A stretch of DNA of 64,000 nucleotides, taken from Paraburkholderia nodosa. GTDB taxonomy: Bacteria > Pseudomonadota > Gammaproteobacteria > Burkholderiales > Burkholderiaceae. Position numbers and translations under genes: made by a program. The notes under the pieces were generated by a model. That model worked only from the letters and a program-made list of their open reading frames with translations, was not told the DNA's origin and ran no database searches. Location of the stretch: NCBI RefSeq assembly GCF_001718195.1, contig NZ_MCNV01000009.1, positions 186,001-250,000 of the forward strand, read 5' to 3'. Shown here piece by piece: positions 24,697 through 34,118 of this stretch (position 1 is the first letter of the stretch; each line of letters begins with the position of its first letter).

Positions 24697-25887
24697 ATGT
24701 TTCCTGGCCACTCCTTCGCTCCCCTCCAGATTCGCGGTCGTCAACTCCTGCCCGTCGTGCAGGGCGGCATGGGTGTCGGCATTTCGGCACACCGGCTGGC
24801 CGGCAGTGTGGCGCGTGAAGGCGCGCTCGGCACGATTGCGAGCATCGACCTGCGCCATCATCACAGCGACCTCATGGACATGTGCCGCGCGGACCCGCGG
24901 CACGAAACGCTCGCACGCGCGAACCTCGTCGCGCTCGGCCGCGAAATCGCGGCGGCACGCAAGCTTGCGGGCGGCAACGGCATGATCGCCGTGAACGTCA
25001 TGAAGGCGGTGAACGCCCATGCCGACTACGTGCGCGCCGCGTGCGAGCACGGCGCCGACGCCATCGTCATGGGCGCGGGCCTGCCGCTGGATCTGCCCGA
25101 CCTCACGGCGAGCGTGGAAATCGCGCTCGTGCCGATCCTGTCGGACGCACGCGGCGTCGCGCTCGTGCTCAAGAAGTGGATGAAGAAGGGTCGCCTGCCC
25201 GACGCCATCGTGATCGAGCATCCGGCCTACGCGGGCGGCCACCTCGGCGTGACCGACATCGCCGACATGGGCAACGAGCGCTTCGCCTTCACGAAGATAT
25301 TCGAGGAACTCGAAGGCGTCTATGCCACGCTCGGCATTTCGCGGCGTGACGTGCCGCTCGTCGTGGCGGGCGGCGTCAACAGCCACGAGGCCGTGCGCAA
25401 ATGGCTCGAGGCGGGCGCGAACGGCGTGCAGGTCGGCACGCCGTTCGCCGTGACCGAGGAGGGCGACGCGCACCCCGACTTCAAGCGCGTGCTCGCCGAA
25501 GCGAAGCCTGAAGACATCGTCGAGTTCGTGAGTGTGACGGGGCTGCCCGCACGCGCAGTGAAAACGCCGTGGCTCGAACGTTACTTGCGCAACGAGTCGC
25601 GCATTCGCGCCAAGATCGGCTCGCTCAAGCTTGCTTGCCCAACCGGTCTCGAATGTCTTTCGGCCTGCGGGCTGCGCGACGGCATCGAGAAGTTCGGCCA
25701 CTTCTGCATCGACACGCGCCTTGCCGCGGCGTTGCGTGGCGACGTCGCGAACGGCTTGTTCTTCCGCGGGCGTGAAGCGTTGCCGTTCGGCAATGCAATC
25801 CGCAGCGTCCGCGACCTGCTGGAGTTGCTGCTGACCGGCGCTGCGCGACCTGCGGTCGCACGGCGCGCAGCCTTCGCACTGGCTTGA
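24697..25887 (+). CDS. Nitronate monooxygenase family protein
   Basis: FMN-dependent enzyme of 396 residues in the nitronate monooxygenase / 2-nitropropane dioxygenase family, which oxidises alkyl nitronates such as propionate-3-nitronate. Motifs are VVQGGMGVGISAHRLAGSVA at the N-terminus, IAVNVMKAV, HPAYAGGHLG carrying the catalytic-position His, VVAGGVNSHEAVRKWLEAGA, then NGVQVGTPFAVTEE for phosphate binding. The C-terminal Cys-containing SLKLACPTGLECLSACG segment is characteristic of a larger subgroup. Starting at 24697 (MFPGHSFAPL) puts the N-terminus at the domain boundary, although the Shine-Dalgarno is poor and a start at 24628 is possible. It is followed by ompW. Confidence 0.88.
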   Translation: MFPGHSFAPLQIRGRQLLPVVQGGMGVGISAHRLAGSVAREGALGTIASIDLRHHHSDLMDMCRADPRHETLARANLVALGREIAAARKLAGGNGMIAVNVMKAVNAHADYVRAACEHGADAIVMGAGLPLDLPDLTASVEIALVPILSDARGVALVLKKWMKKGRLPDAIVIEHPAYAGGHLGVTDIADMGNERFAFTKIFEELEGVYATLGISRRDVPLVVAGGVNSHEAVRKWLEAGANGVQVGTPFAVTEEGDAHPDFKRVLAEAKPEDIVEFVSVTGLPARAVKTPWLERYLRNESRIRAKIGSLKLACPTGLECLSACGLRDGIEKFGHFCIDTRLAAALRGDVANGLFFRGREALPFGNAIRSVRDLLELLLTGAARPAVARRAAFALA

Positions 25888-25968
25888 CACGTATCAAAAC
25901 GGCGCCAGACCCCGTCTCTGACAATTTGTGGGCCTTCAAGGCTAGACCTACAGACACGGGGATCAACG

Positions 25969-26613
25969 ATGTATAAAGCAATTAGAAAGGCAGCAGCAAC
26001 TGCCGCGCTCACCATGGGCGCGGTCTTTCTGGCAGTGCCGGCCAGCGCGGCCGGTTCGCCCGACTCGGGCATTTACGCGGGCGACTGGCTGGTGCGCCTG
26101 CGCGCGATCGAAATCGCGCCGGACGCGCGCGGCAGCGGTACGCTCGGCGCGCTTGGCGCGGACGTGAACAACGCCATCGTGCCCGAGGTCGACTTCACCT
26201 ATATGGCGACCAACAACATCGGCGTCGAGCTGATTCTCGGCACGTCGCGCAACCAGGTGACGTCGAATATCGGTGCACTCGGCGGCGTGGGCGTGCTGCC
26301 GCCAACGCTGCTCCTGCAGTATCACTTCAACAACGCGGGCAGGGTGCGGCCGTACGTGGGCGCGGGTATCAACTACACGCTGTTCTACAACAACGGTCTG
26401 CACGCGGGCGGCCAATCGGTTTCGATCGACAACCACAGCTGGGGCCCGGCGCTGCAGTTCGGTATCGACTTCCAGGTGACGAAGCGCATCTTCGTGAACG
26501 CGGATATCAAGAAGATCTGGATGCACACCGACGCGTCGCTGGGCGGCACCTCTCTCGGCACGCTGCATATCGATCCGCTCGTGGTGGGTCTGGGCGTCGG
26601 CATGAAGTTCTGA
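25969..26613 (+). CDS. ompW: OmpW family outer membrane protein
   Basis: Eight-stranded outer-membrane beta barrel of 214 residues. The signal peptide ends in PASAAG (cleavage near 28). OmpW features are YAGDWLVRLRAIEIAPD, then VPEVDFTYMATNNIGVELIL, PTLLLQYHFNN, VRPYVGAGINYTLFY and the final VVGLGVGMKF ending in Phe, the usual C-terminal signal for BAM insertion. OmpW proteins form narrow hydrophobic channels and respond to stress or redox state. It is probably monocistronic, with a terminator 26 bp downstream. Confidence 0.94.
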   Translation: MYKAIRKAAATAALTMGAVFLAVPASAAGSPDSGIYAGDWLVRLRAIEIAPDARGSGTLGALGADVNNAIVPEVDFTYMATNNIGVELILGTSRNQVTSNIGALGGVGVLPPTLLLQYHFNNAGRVRPYVGAGINYTLFYNNGLHAGGQSVSIDNHSWGPALQFGIDFQVTKRIFVNADIKKIWMHTDASLGGTSLGTLHIDPLVVGLGVGMKF

Positions 26614-26639
26614 TCGGTCGCCTCATCACCGCTTTTTCG

Positions 26640-26666
26640 AACGCCGGCTTGCCCGGCGTTTTTTTA
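26640..26666 (+). terminator. Rho-independent terminator after ompW
   Basis: AACGCCGG pairs with CCGGCGTT across a 5-nt loop, then a T7 run. It lies just before the end of the convergent DUF1289 gene. Confidence 0.9.
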
Positions 26667-26673
26667 TCCGCGT

Positions 26674-26877
26674 TCAGGCGCGGTCTTTCTGGAAGCGCAT
26701 GGCGGTGCCGTCGCGCTCGATGCGCTCCCACACGGCGCGCTTTTCTTCGTCGCTCAGAAATACCCAGTTGGAAACTTCCACGGCGGTGCGCCCGCAACCT
26801 TTGCAGACGTCGTCGAAGAGTGTCGAACACACACCGATGCACGGGCTGTCGGGGAGGTCGTGGAGATTGGATGCCAT
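26674..26877 (-). CDS. DUF1289 domain protein
   Basis: Small cytoplasmic protein of 67 residues with the DUF1289 pattern: SPCIGVC followed by CKGCGRT, giving four conserved cysteines that may bind a metal, then NWVFLSDEEKRAVWERI. AAGGT lies upstream of its ATG on the - strand. The family is widespread in proteobacteria and has no settled function. It converges on ompW. Confidence 0.88.
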   Translation of the reverse strand: MASNLHDLPDSPCIGVCSTLFDDVCKGCGRTAVEVSNWVFLSDEEKRAVWERIERDGTAMRFQKDRA

Positions 26878-27343
26878 TGAAGAACCTTGGGGCGTGGCCG
26901 GGCATCGCGCGCGCCGGCTTCGGTACGGAACGCCGCTATGTTAACCGATACGGCGCGGGGCGGCCGCCCGCACCTCCAGGCGAGCGGCGGCGATGTGCGA
27001 TGCGTGATGAATCGGCCAGGCCGCTGCAAGGCGATAGCAAGGTGAAGGGCGCCGCCGCGTCCCGCTGGCAGCCGGGCGTCGCGCGCATGCGCCACCGAAG
27101 CGGTTTTTTGTGGACACGGCCCGTGAAACGGCTAAAATTGCGCGCGATTTACCGTCCGCGCACGGCTTGCCGGCCTTCCAGGGCTCATGTTCCGTTTGTG
27201 CGACACGCCCGCGTTTTATTTCTTGCCGGGCGGGTTTGATGGTAGGTTCTGGGAAAGTCAGGGGAGCCGTGCACAGGTGAAACGGAGCACGGCACGAAGC
27301 GAGGCAGGCGGCCGGCCGGAGCCGGTCAGGATCGGAGAACGGG
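26878..27343. other. 466-bp intergenic region before potF
   Basis: Upstream leader of the pot operon. A TAAAAT hexamer at 27133-27138 with a TTGTGG 19 bp before it is a weak promoter candidate about 205 bp before potF. Frames in this stretch lack ribosome sites and family similarity. No riboswitch or palindrome was recognised. Confidence 0.4.
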
Positions 27344-28444
27344 ATGAAGAAAGGGGTTGTGGCGCAACTGGCCGCGCTCGCACTGTGCGCGGCGCCGTGG
27401 ATGACGTCAGTGGCGAAGGACACGCAGCTGAACGTGTACAACTGGTCCGATTACATCGCCAAGGACACGATTCCGAACTTCACCAAGCGGACTGGCGTTC
27501 AGGTCAAGTACGACAACTACGACAGCGATGACACGCTCCAGGCCAAGCTGCTCGCTGGCAACTCGGGCTATGACATCGTCGTGCCGACCAGCAATTACGC
27601 AGGCAAGCAGATCGCCGCCGGCATTTTCGCGCCGCTCGACAAGTCGAAGATCCCCAACCTCAAGTACCTCGATCCGCAGCTGATGGCGCTCGTCGCCGGC
27701 GCGGATCCGGGCAACAAGTATGCGGTGCCCTGGGCGTACGGCACGACGGGTCTCGCCTATAACGTCACGAAGGCGCAGCAGATCCTCGGCAAGAATGTAC
27801 CGCTCGACAACTGGGACATCCTCTTCAAGCCCGAGAACATCTCGAAGCTGAAGGCCTGCGGCGTGTCCGTGCTCGACGCGCCGGACCAGATGTTCGCGGC
27901 CGCGCTGCACTACATCGGCAAGGACCCGCTCTCGACGAACCCGGACGATTATCGCGCCGCGCTCGCGATGATGAAAAAGATCCGTCCGTACATCACGCAG
28001 TTCAACTCGTCGGGCTATATCAACGACCTCGTGGGCGGCGACATCTGCTTCGCGTACGGCTGGTCGGGCGACGTCGTGATTGCCAAGCACCGCGCCATCG
28101 ACGCGAAGAAGCCCTACAAGATCGAGTACTACATCCCGAAGGGCGGCGCGCCGATCTGGTTTGACGTGATGACCATCCCGAAGGATGCTCAGCACAAGGA
28201 AGCCGCGCACGAGTGGATCAACTACATCGAGACGCCGCAGGTCCACGCAGCGATCACGAATGCGGTCTACTACCCGAGTGCGAACGCGGAAGCACGCAAG
28301 TACGTGGACAAGGACATCGCCAACGACCCGGCCGTGTACCCGCCGCCCGAAGTCCTGAAGACGCTGTTCCTGCTCAAGCCGCTGCCGCCTGAGATCCAGC
28401 GCCTGCAGACGCGTCTGTGGACCGAGTTCAAGTCGGGCCGCTGA
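27344..28444 (+). CDS. potF: Putrescine-binding periplasmic protein PotF
   Basis: Solute-binding component of the putrescine ABC importer, with 366 residues against about 370 in E. coli. A signal peptide of about 24 residues precedes the mature region. Ligand-pocket hallmarks are YNWSDYI at 32-38, SGYDIVVPTSNY, FAYGWSGDVVIA with the pocket Trp and Asp, and WFDVMTIP. GGAGAA precedes the ATG. It heads potF-potG-potH-potI; a GC-rich hairpin between potF and potG probably gives the binding protein extra transcript relative to the membrane parts. Confidence 0.94.
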   Translation: MKKGVVAQLAALALCAAPWMTSVAKDTQLNVYNWSDYIAKDTIPNFTKRTGVQVKYDNYDSDDTLQAKLLAGNSGYDIVVPTSNYAGKQIAAGIFAPLDKSKIPNLKYLDPQLMALVAGADPGNKYAVPWAYGTTGLAYNVTKAQQILGKNVPLDNWDILFKPENISKLKACGVSVLDAPDQMFAAALHYIGKDPLSTNPDDYRAALAMMKKIRPYITQFNSSGYINDLVGGDICFAYGWSGDVVIAKHRAIDAKKPYKIEYYIPKGGAPIWFDVMTIPKDAQHKEAAHEWINYIETPQVHAAITNAVYYPSANAEARKYVDKDIANDPAVYPPPEVLKTLFLLKPLPPEIQRLQTRLWTEFKSGR

Positions 28445-28487
28445 CGCGCTCGCAGCCGCGGTTGAAATTCGATCCCGTTTTACCCCG

Positions 28488-28516
28488 AGCCCTCGGCACG
28501 ATGCCGGGGGCTTTGT
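28488..28516 (+). terminator. Intra-operon hairpin between potF and potG
   Basis: AGCCCTCGGCA and TGCCGGGGGCT make an 11-bp stem, with one G-U pair, around a CGA loop and then CTTTGTT. It probably acts as a partial terminator or 3' stabiliser of potF mRNA and not a full stop, since potG follows at once. Confidence 0.55.
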
Positions 28517-28567
28517 TCGTCAACCCCGTCCAGCATTCACGCAGAAACAGGCAGGGCAGAGAGAATC

Positions 28568-29724
<1,157 letters not shown>

Positions 29725-29728
<4 letters not shown>

Positions 29729-30660
29729 GCGCGACGACTTTGCGCAGCACCCTGAACTGGCCGGCGAAACGCTTCAACCTGACCGGGCGTACGGCCGTCG
29801 TGGCGGGCCCGTTCATCTGGCTGCTGCTGTTCTTCCTCGTGCCGTTCATCCTGGTGGTGAAGATCAGCTTCGCCGACCAGCAACTCGGCATTCCGCCGTA
29901 CACGGAACTGACGTCGTTCGCGGATGGCATCTGGCATATCTCGCTCGACCTTTCGCACTACGCGTTCCTGTTCCAGGACAGCCTGTACTTCGCGACCTAC
30001 GTGAATTCGGTCGTGGTGGCCGCGATTTCGACGCTGCTATGCCTCATCATCGGTTATCCGATGGCGTATTACATTGCGCGCTCGAATCCGGCCTCGCGCA
30101 ACATCCTCATGATGGCCGTGATGCTGCCGTTCTGGACGTCGTTCCTGATCCGCGTGTACGCATGGATCGGCATCCTGAAGAACAACGGACTGCTGAACAA
30201 TTTCCTGATGTCGATCGGCATCATCCATTCGCCCATCGAGCTGTATCACACGAACACGGCCGTCTACATCGGCATGGTGTATTCGTATCTGCCGTTTCTC
30301 GTGATGCCGCTCTATGCGCACCTCGTGAAGATGGACCTCACGCTGCTCGAAGCCGCCTACGACCTCGGCGCGAAGCCGTGGCGCGCGTTCGTGGAGATCA
30401 CGCTGCCGCTCTCGAAGAACGGCATCATCGCCGGCTGCCTGCTCGTGTTCATTCCGGCGGTGGGCGAGTACGTGATTCCTGAGCTGCTCGGCGGCGCGAA
30501 CACGCTGATGATCGGCCGCGTCATGTGGAACGAGTTCTTCGACAATGCCGACTGGCCGATGGCCTCCGCGGTGACCTGCGCGATGGTGCTCCTGCTGCTC
30601 GTGCCGATGGCGCTGTTCCAGCACTATCAGGCGAAGGAACTGGAGGGCCGCGGCAAATGA
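29725..30660 (+). CDS. potH: Putrescine ABC importer permease PotH
   Basis: Inner-membrane permease of 311 residues with six main transmembrane helices. The cytoplasmic EAA loop that contacts PotG is visible as LLEAAYDLGAKPWRAFVEIT. ATG overlaps the potG stop; its own stop overlaps the potI start as ATGA. It would form a heterodimer with PotI in the PotFGHI putrescine importer. Length and motif order match the family. Confidence 0.94.
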
Positions 30661-31475
30661 AACCGAATCGCGTTCTGCAGTTCATCGCGCTCGGCCTCGG
30701 CTTCGCGTTCCTCTACATTCCGATCCTGAGCCTCGTCGTCTACTCGTTCAACGAGTCGCAACTCGTGACGGTGTGGACGCGCTTTTCCACGCGCTGGTAT
30801 CAGGCGCTCATCACCGACGACGAGTTGATCACCGCCGCGTGGCTCTCGCTGCGCATTGCGCTGATGACAGCGTTCGCCTCGGTGTTCATCGGCACGTGGG
30901 CGGGCTTCGTGCTCGCGCGCATGGGGCGCTTTCGCGGCTTCACGCTCTTCTCGGGCATGATCAATGCGCCGCTCGTGATTCCCGAAGTGATCCAGGGCAT
31001 TTCGCTGCTGCTGCTGTTCGTGGAAATGGGCAAGCTGATCGGCTGGCCCGCGGGGCGCGGTGTGTTCACGATCTGGATCGGCCACGTCATGCTGTGCATT
31101 TCGTACGTCGCCATCATCGTGCAGTCGCGCGTGCGCGAGCTGAACCCGTCGCTCGAAGAAGCGGCCTTGGACCTTGGCGCAACGCCGTTCAAGGTATTCT
31201 TCCAGATCACATTACCGCTCATCTCGCAGGCGCTTGCGGCAGGCTGGCTGCTGTCGTTCACGCTGTCGATCGACGATCTGGTGCTCTCGGCGTTCCTCTC
31301 GGGCCCGGGCTCGACCACCTTGCCGCTCGTGGTGTTCTCGCGCGTACGCCTTGGCCTGAACCCGGAGATGAACGCGCTCGCGACGCTCTTCATCGCGGTC
31401 GTGACGGTGGGCGTGATTGCCGGCAACTACTTCATGCAGCGCGCGGAGCGCAAGCGGATGGCGATGGCGGTCTGA
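30657..31475 (+). CDS. potI: Putrescine ABC importer permease PotI
   Basis: Second permease subunit with 272 residues and six transmembrane segments, beginning with LQFIALGLGFAFLYIPILSL and carrying the EAA loop LEEAALDLGATPFKVFFQIT. The segment FTLSIDDLVLSAFLSGPGST is typical of PotC/PotI. The ATG overlaps the potH stop by four bases. It is the last gene of the operon, before a hairpin at 31507-31538. Confidence 0.94.
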   Translation: MKPNRVLQFIALGLGFAFLYIPILSLVVYSFNESQLVTVWTRFSTRWYQALITDDELITAAWLSLRIALMTAFASVFIGTWAGFVLARMGRFRGFTLFSGMINAPLVIPEVIQGISLLLLFVEMGKLIGWPAGRGVFTIWIGHVMLCISYVAIIVQSRVRELNPSLEEAALDLGATPFKVFFQITLPLISQALAAGWLLSFTLSIDDLVLSAFLSGPGSTTLPLVVFSRVRLGLNPEMNALATLFIAVVTVGVIAGNYFMQRAERKRMAMAV

Positions 31476-31506
31476 GCGCCGCCGCGCTTCGAAGCGCCTG
31501 CAATAG

Positions 31507-31540
31507 ACGGCGCGCGGGCAGTCATGTCCGCGCGCCGTTT
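31507..31540 (+). terminator. Hairpin terminator after potI
   Basis: A perfect 11-bp GC stem (ACGGCGCGCGG / CCGCGCGCCGT) with a 10-nt loop is followed by TTTGCTTTATT. It lies between convergent potI and the chemoreceptor gene. Confidence 0.75.
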
Positions 31541-31559
31541 GCTTTATTCGGCGCAGTCC

Positions 31560-32978
31560 TTACAGCCGGTATCCCATACGAAACCCGCCCCAGTGTCGCC
31601 CGTTCACGAAGATCGGCGCGGAGGCGTCCTTCATCATCACGAACGTGCCGCCGCCCATGTCGCGACGATAGGTTTGCAGCAGGAAGGGCTTGGTATGCGA
31701 GCCGGCCGCGCGGCCCGCGCGGTCGTTGAATATTCGATGATTGCGGCAGTTCGCGGCGTTCCACACCGGGTCGGCGCCCTGCGGATGCGAGAACTTGCGA
31801 TTGTGCGTCGGTATGTAGCCGCGCGGATCGATCGCGACACAGAAGGCGACGCGTTCGTCGAACGTGAGCAGCGGTTCGAGGACCGGGGGCAGCACGCGGT
31901 CCGTGAAGGCCGTAAAGCGTGTCATATGCTGCTGCGGGTTCGTGTTCGGCACCGGCGCGTAGACGCTGTCGAACAGATCCGCTTCGCCGATCTCGCCGCG
32001 CGCGAGCGCGCCTTCGAACAGCTTGCTCACCTGGGCGGCGGCGCGCTGCACTGTCTCGATGAAGCGGGTGTCGTCGGTTTCCACGCCGGTTGCGGCGGAC
32101 AGCTCGATGAGCGTTTCCGAGACCTCGAGCAGCTTGCCGAGCTGATCCTTCGCCTGCACGAAGTTGCGCCCCGAATCTTCGACGCCCGCGACCATTTCGC
32201 CCACCTGGCTTTCGAGCCCGTCGCATTTCGTTTCGATCTCGCCCGTGAGCTGGGCGATCTGGCCGGCGTGCTCGTCGAGTTGCATGATCGCCTGGCCGGT
32301 GCTGTGCACGGCCTCGCCGATCGTGTGCGTGCCCTCGCGCACGCGATGCGCGCGTTCGGTGTTGGCGGTGCCCTCGGCGATGAGTTGCTCGGTCTGCTGC
32401 GTGAGTTGTCCGAGCGTCTGCTCGATCTGGCCGGTGGCCTGCGCCGTCTTGGCGGAGAGGTTTTTCACCTCGGCCGCGACCACGGCGAAGCTCTTGCCGG
32501 ACTCGCCCGCGCGCGCCGCTTCGATGGCCGCGTTGAGCGCGAGAAGCTGGGTTTGCCGCGCGATCAGGGAGATTTCCTCGGAGACCTTCGAGACATGCGC
32601 GAGCGCGCTTTTGAGCGCCCGGATCTGCGTCTCGATGACGGTGACGCTCTCCACGAGACCGTGAATGTCGGCAAGCGACTCCTCGATGGTCTGCTGCGAC
32701 TGCTGCACGGTGGCGGCGGTGCCGGTGCTCAGCTCGCGCATGGCGCGGGCCGCCGTGGCGATCTGATGGTTGCCGGCGAGGGTGTGGGCCGCCGACTCGC
32801 GCAGGGCGTGGCAGACGTCGGTCTGACGCTGCACGCGCGCGGCGACTTCGTCGACATGGCCCGCCACGTCGCAGATCTCGATACCGAGCCTGCCGGCATG
32901 TGCGGCAATGTCGCCGACGACGCCGGCGGATTTCCCCGCGCGGCGACCGCGCAGGCCCAACAAACGCAAACGTGCCAT
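31560..32978 (-). CDS. Cytoplasmic methyl-accepting chemotaxis protein with C-terminal sensor region
   Basis: Chemoreceptor of 472 residues without any transmembrane segment, so it should be soluble. The signalling hairpin is near residues 131-175 (VSEEISLIARQTQLLALNAA, then IEAARAGESGKSFAVVAAEV) and is flanked by heptad-rich coiled coil. The region beyond about residue 330 is a distinct domain (DERVAFCVAIDPRGYIPTHN, then NRRIF-like NHRIFNDRAGRAAG, LLQTYRRDMGGG and GRHWGGFRMGY) resembling a Cache/PAS-type sensor placed at the C-terminus. I start at 32978 because AGGAGA precedes it. It is next to the putrescine importer, but a link to polyamines is only a guess. The first 20 residues are basic. 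Confidence 0.87.
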   Translation of the reverse strand: MARLRLLGLRGRRAGKSAGVVGDIAAHAGRLGIEICDVAGHVDEVAARVQRQTDVCHALRESAAHTLAGNHQIATAARAMRELSTGTAATVQQSQQTIEESLADIHGLVESVTVIETQIRALKSALAHVSKVSEEISLIARQTQLLALNAAIEAARAGESGKSFAVVAAEVKNLSAKTAQATGQIEQTLGQLTQQTEQLIAEGTANTERAHRVREGTHTIGEAVHSTGQAIMQLDEHAGQIAQLTGEIETKCDGLESQVGEMVAGVEDSGRNFVQAKDQLGKLLEVSETLIELSAATGVETDDTRFIETVQRAAAQVSKLFEGALARGEIGEADLFDSVYAPVPNTNPQQHMTRFTAFTDRVLPPVLEPLLTFDERVAFCVAIDPRGYIPTHNRKFSHPQGADPVWNAANCRNHRIFNDRAGRAAGSHTKPFLLQTYRRDMGGGTFVMMKDASAPIFVNGRHWGGFRMGYRL

Positions 32979-33197
32979 CGGGTGTCTCCTTTCCCGGTGC
33001 GCCATGAAAGCTGCGGACAACTGCCCAAACCTGCAGGCCCGGTCGTCGGCAGGTTCGATCGCCGGGCTTTCTGAACTGGTTTACGGCGCGTAATACGGCG
33101 ACTTGAGCGCAGGGGTGGCGCCTGGCGCTATGATCGGGAACTCGGGCGCTCCGAAAGCCGGAAAAGAGGGGCAAAGGGGCGTCGCGACGGGAGCAAG

Positions 33198-33329
33198 ATG
33201 ATAGAAGCGATTTTCGGCGGGAGCGCGCCGCTCGCGCTCTGGCAGCAGCTGATCCAGCTCTGGGAGCTGATCGTGATGGTGTTGCGCTTCCTCTGGGAGC
33301 TGGTGAAGCTCCTCGGCGGCGGCGGTTGA
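33198..33329 (+). CDS. Candidate 43-residue hydrophobic small protein
   Basis: Short frame starting ATGATAGAAGCG with GGGAGC upstream, ending 18 bp before the methyltransferase start. The predicted product has an aliphatic, Trp-spaced helix (LWQQLIQLWELIVMVLRFLW) of about 20-25 residues and a Gly4 tail. It could be a single-pass membrane or amphipathic peptide. I recognise no family. It could equally be leader sequence of the methyltransferase transcript. Support is ribosome-site position, composition and close spacing to the next gene only. Confidence 0.45.
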   Translation: MIEAIFGGSAPLALWQQLIQLWELIVMVLRFLWELVKLLGGGG

Positions 33330-33347
33330 ACGACAAAAGGGCAGACG

Positions 33348-34118
33348 ATGATCGACGATTCCACCCGGCGTTTCACCGACCGGGTCGCAGATTACGTGAA
33401 ATTCCGGCCGACCTATCCGCGCGAAGTGGCGACTTTCGTGCATGTGGAGTGCGGCATCGCGCCGGGCGCGCCCGTGGCCGACATCGGCGCGGGTACGGGC
33501 CTCTCCACGAAGCTCTTTCTCGACGCGGGTCATCCTGTCACGGCAGTCGAGCCGAACGCGGCCATGCGCGCCGCGGCGGACGAACTGCTAGGCGGCTATC
33601 AAGGCTATCGCAGCGTGGCGGGCACGGCGGAGGCGACGACGCTCGAAGACGCGAGCGTGGATCTCGTGAGCGCCGCACAGGCGTTTCACTGGTTCCACAA
33701 GACCGACACGCAGCGCGAATTCGCGCGCATCCTCAAGCCGCGCGGCAAGATCGTGCTGTTCTGGAACAGCCGCCTGCTCGAGGGCTCGGCGTTTTTGGCA
33801 GGCTACGAGGCGCTCCTGCAGCGTTTTTGCCCCGACTACGCGCGCGTGGCCGAGACCTATCCGGACTCGGCCGCGATGGCCGACTGGTTCGGCGATGGCT
33901 TCGAGCATCAGACCGTGTTCCCGAACGCGCAACTGCTCGACTTCGATGGCCTGCGCGGACGGCTGATGTCGTCGTCATACGCGCCGCGCGCGGGCGACGA
34001 ACGCCACGAGCCGATGCTCGCGGCGCTGCGCGAGCTGTTCGAGGCCACGCAAAAGGACGGCACCGTCAACTTCGCCTACGAGACGCGCGTGTACGCGGGG
34101 CAGCCGCAGCGCATCTAG
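33348..34118 (+). CDS. Class I SAM-dependent methyltransferase
   Basis: Soluble methyltransferase of 256 residues. SAM-binding motif I is VADIGAGTGLSTK at about residues 43-55. Motif II has VTAVEPN, with the acidic residue that binds ribose, and motif IV is DLVSAAQAFHWF. The RFTDRVADYVKFRPTYP start is typical of the Methyltransf_11 group related to trans-aconitate methyltransferase-like proteins. The acceptor is unknown. Its stop shares the bases CTAG with the stop of the convergent monooxygenase gene, so there is no space for a terminator between them. Confidence 0.88.
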   Translation: MIDDSTRRFTDRVADYVKFRPTYPREVATFVHVECGIAPGAPVADIGAGTGLSTKLFLDAGHPVTAVEPNAAMRAAADELLGGYQGYRSVAGTAEATTLEDASVDLVSAAQAFHWFHKTDTQREFARILKPRGKIVLFWNSRLLEGSAFLAGYEALLQRFCPDYARVAETYPDSAAMADWFGDGFEHQTVFPNAQLLDFDGLRGRLMSSSYAPRAGDERHEPMLAALRELFEATQKDGTVNFAYETRVYAGQPQRI

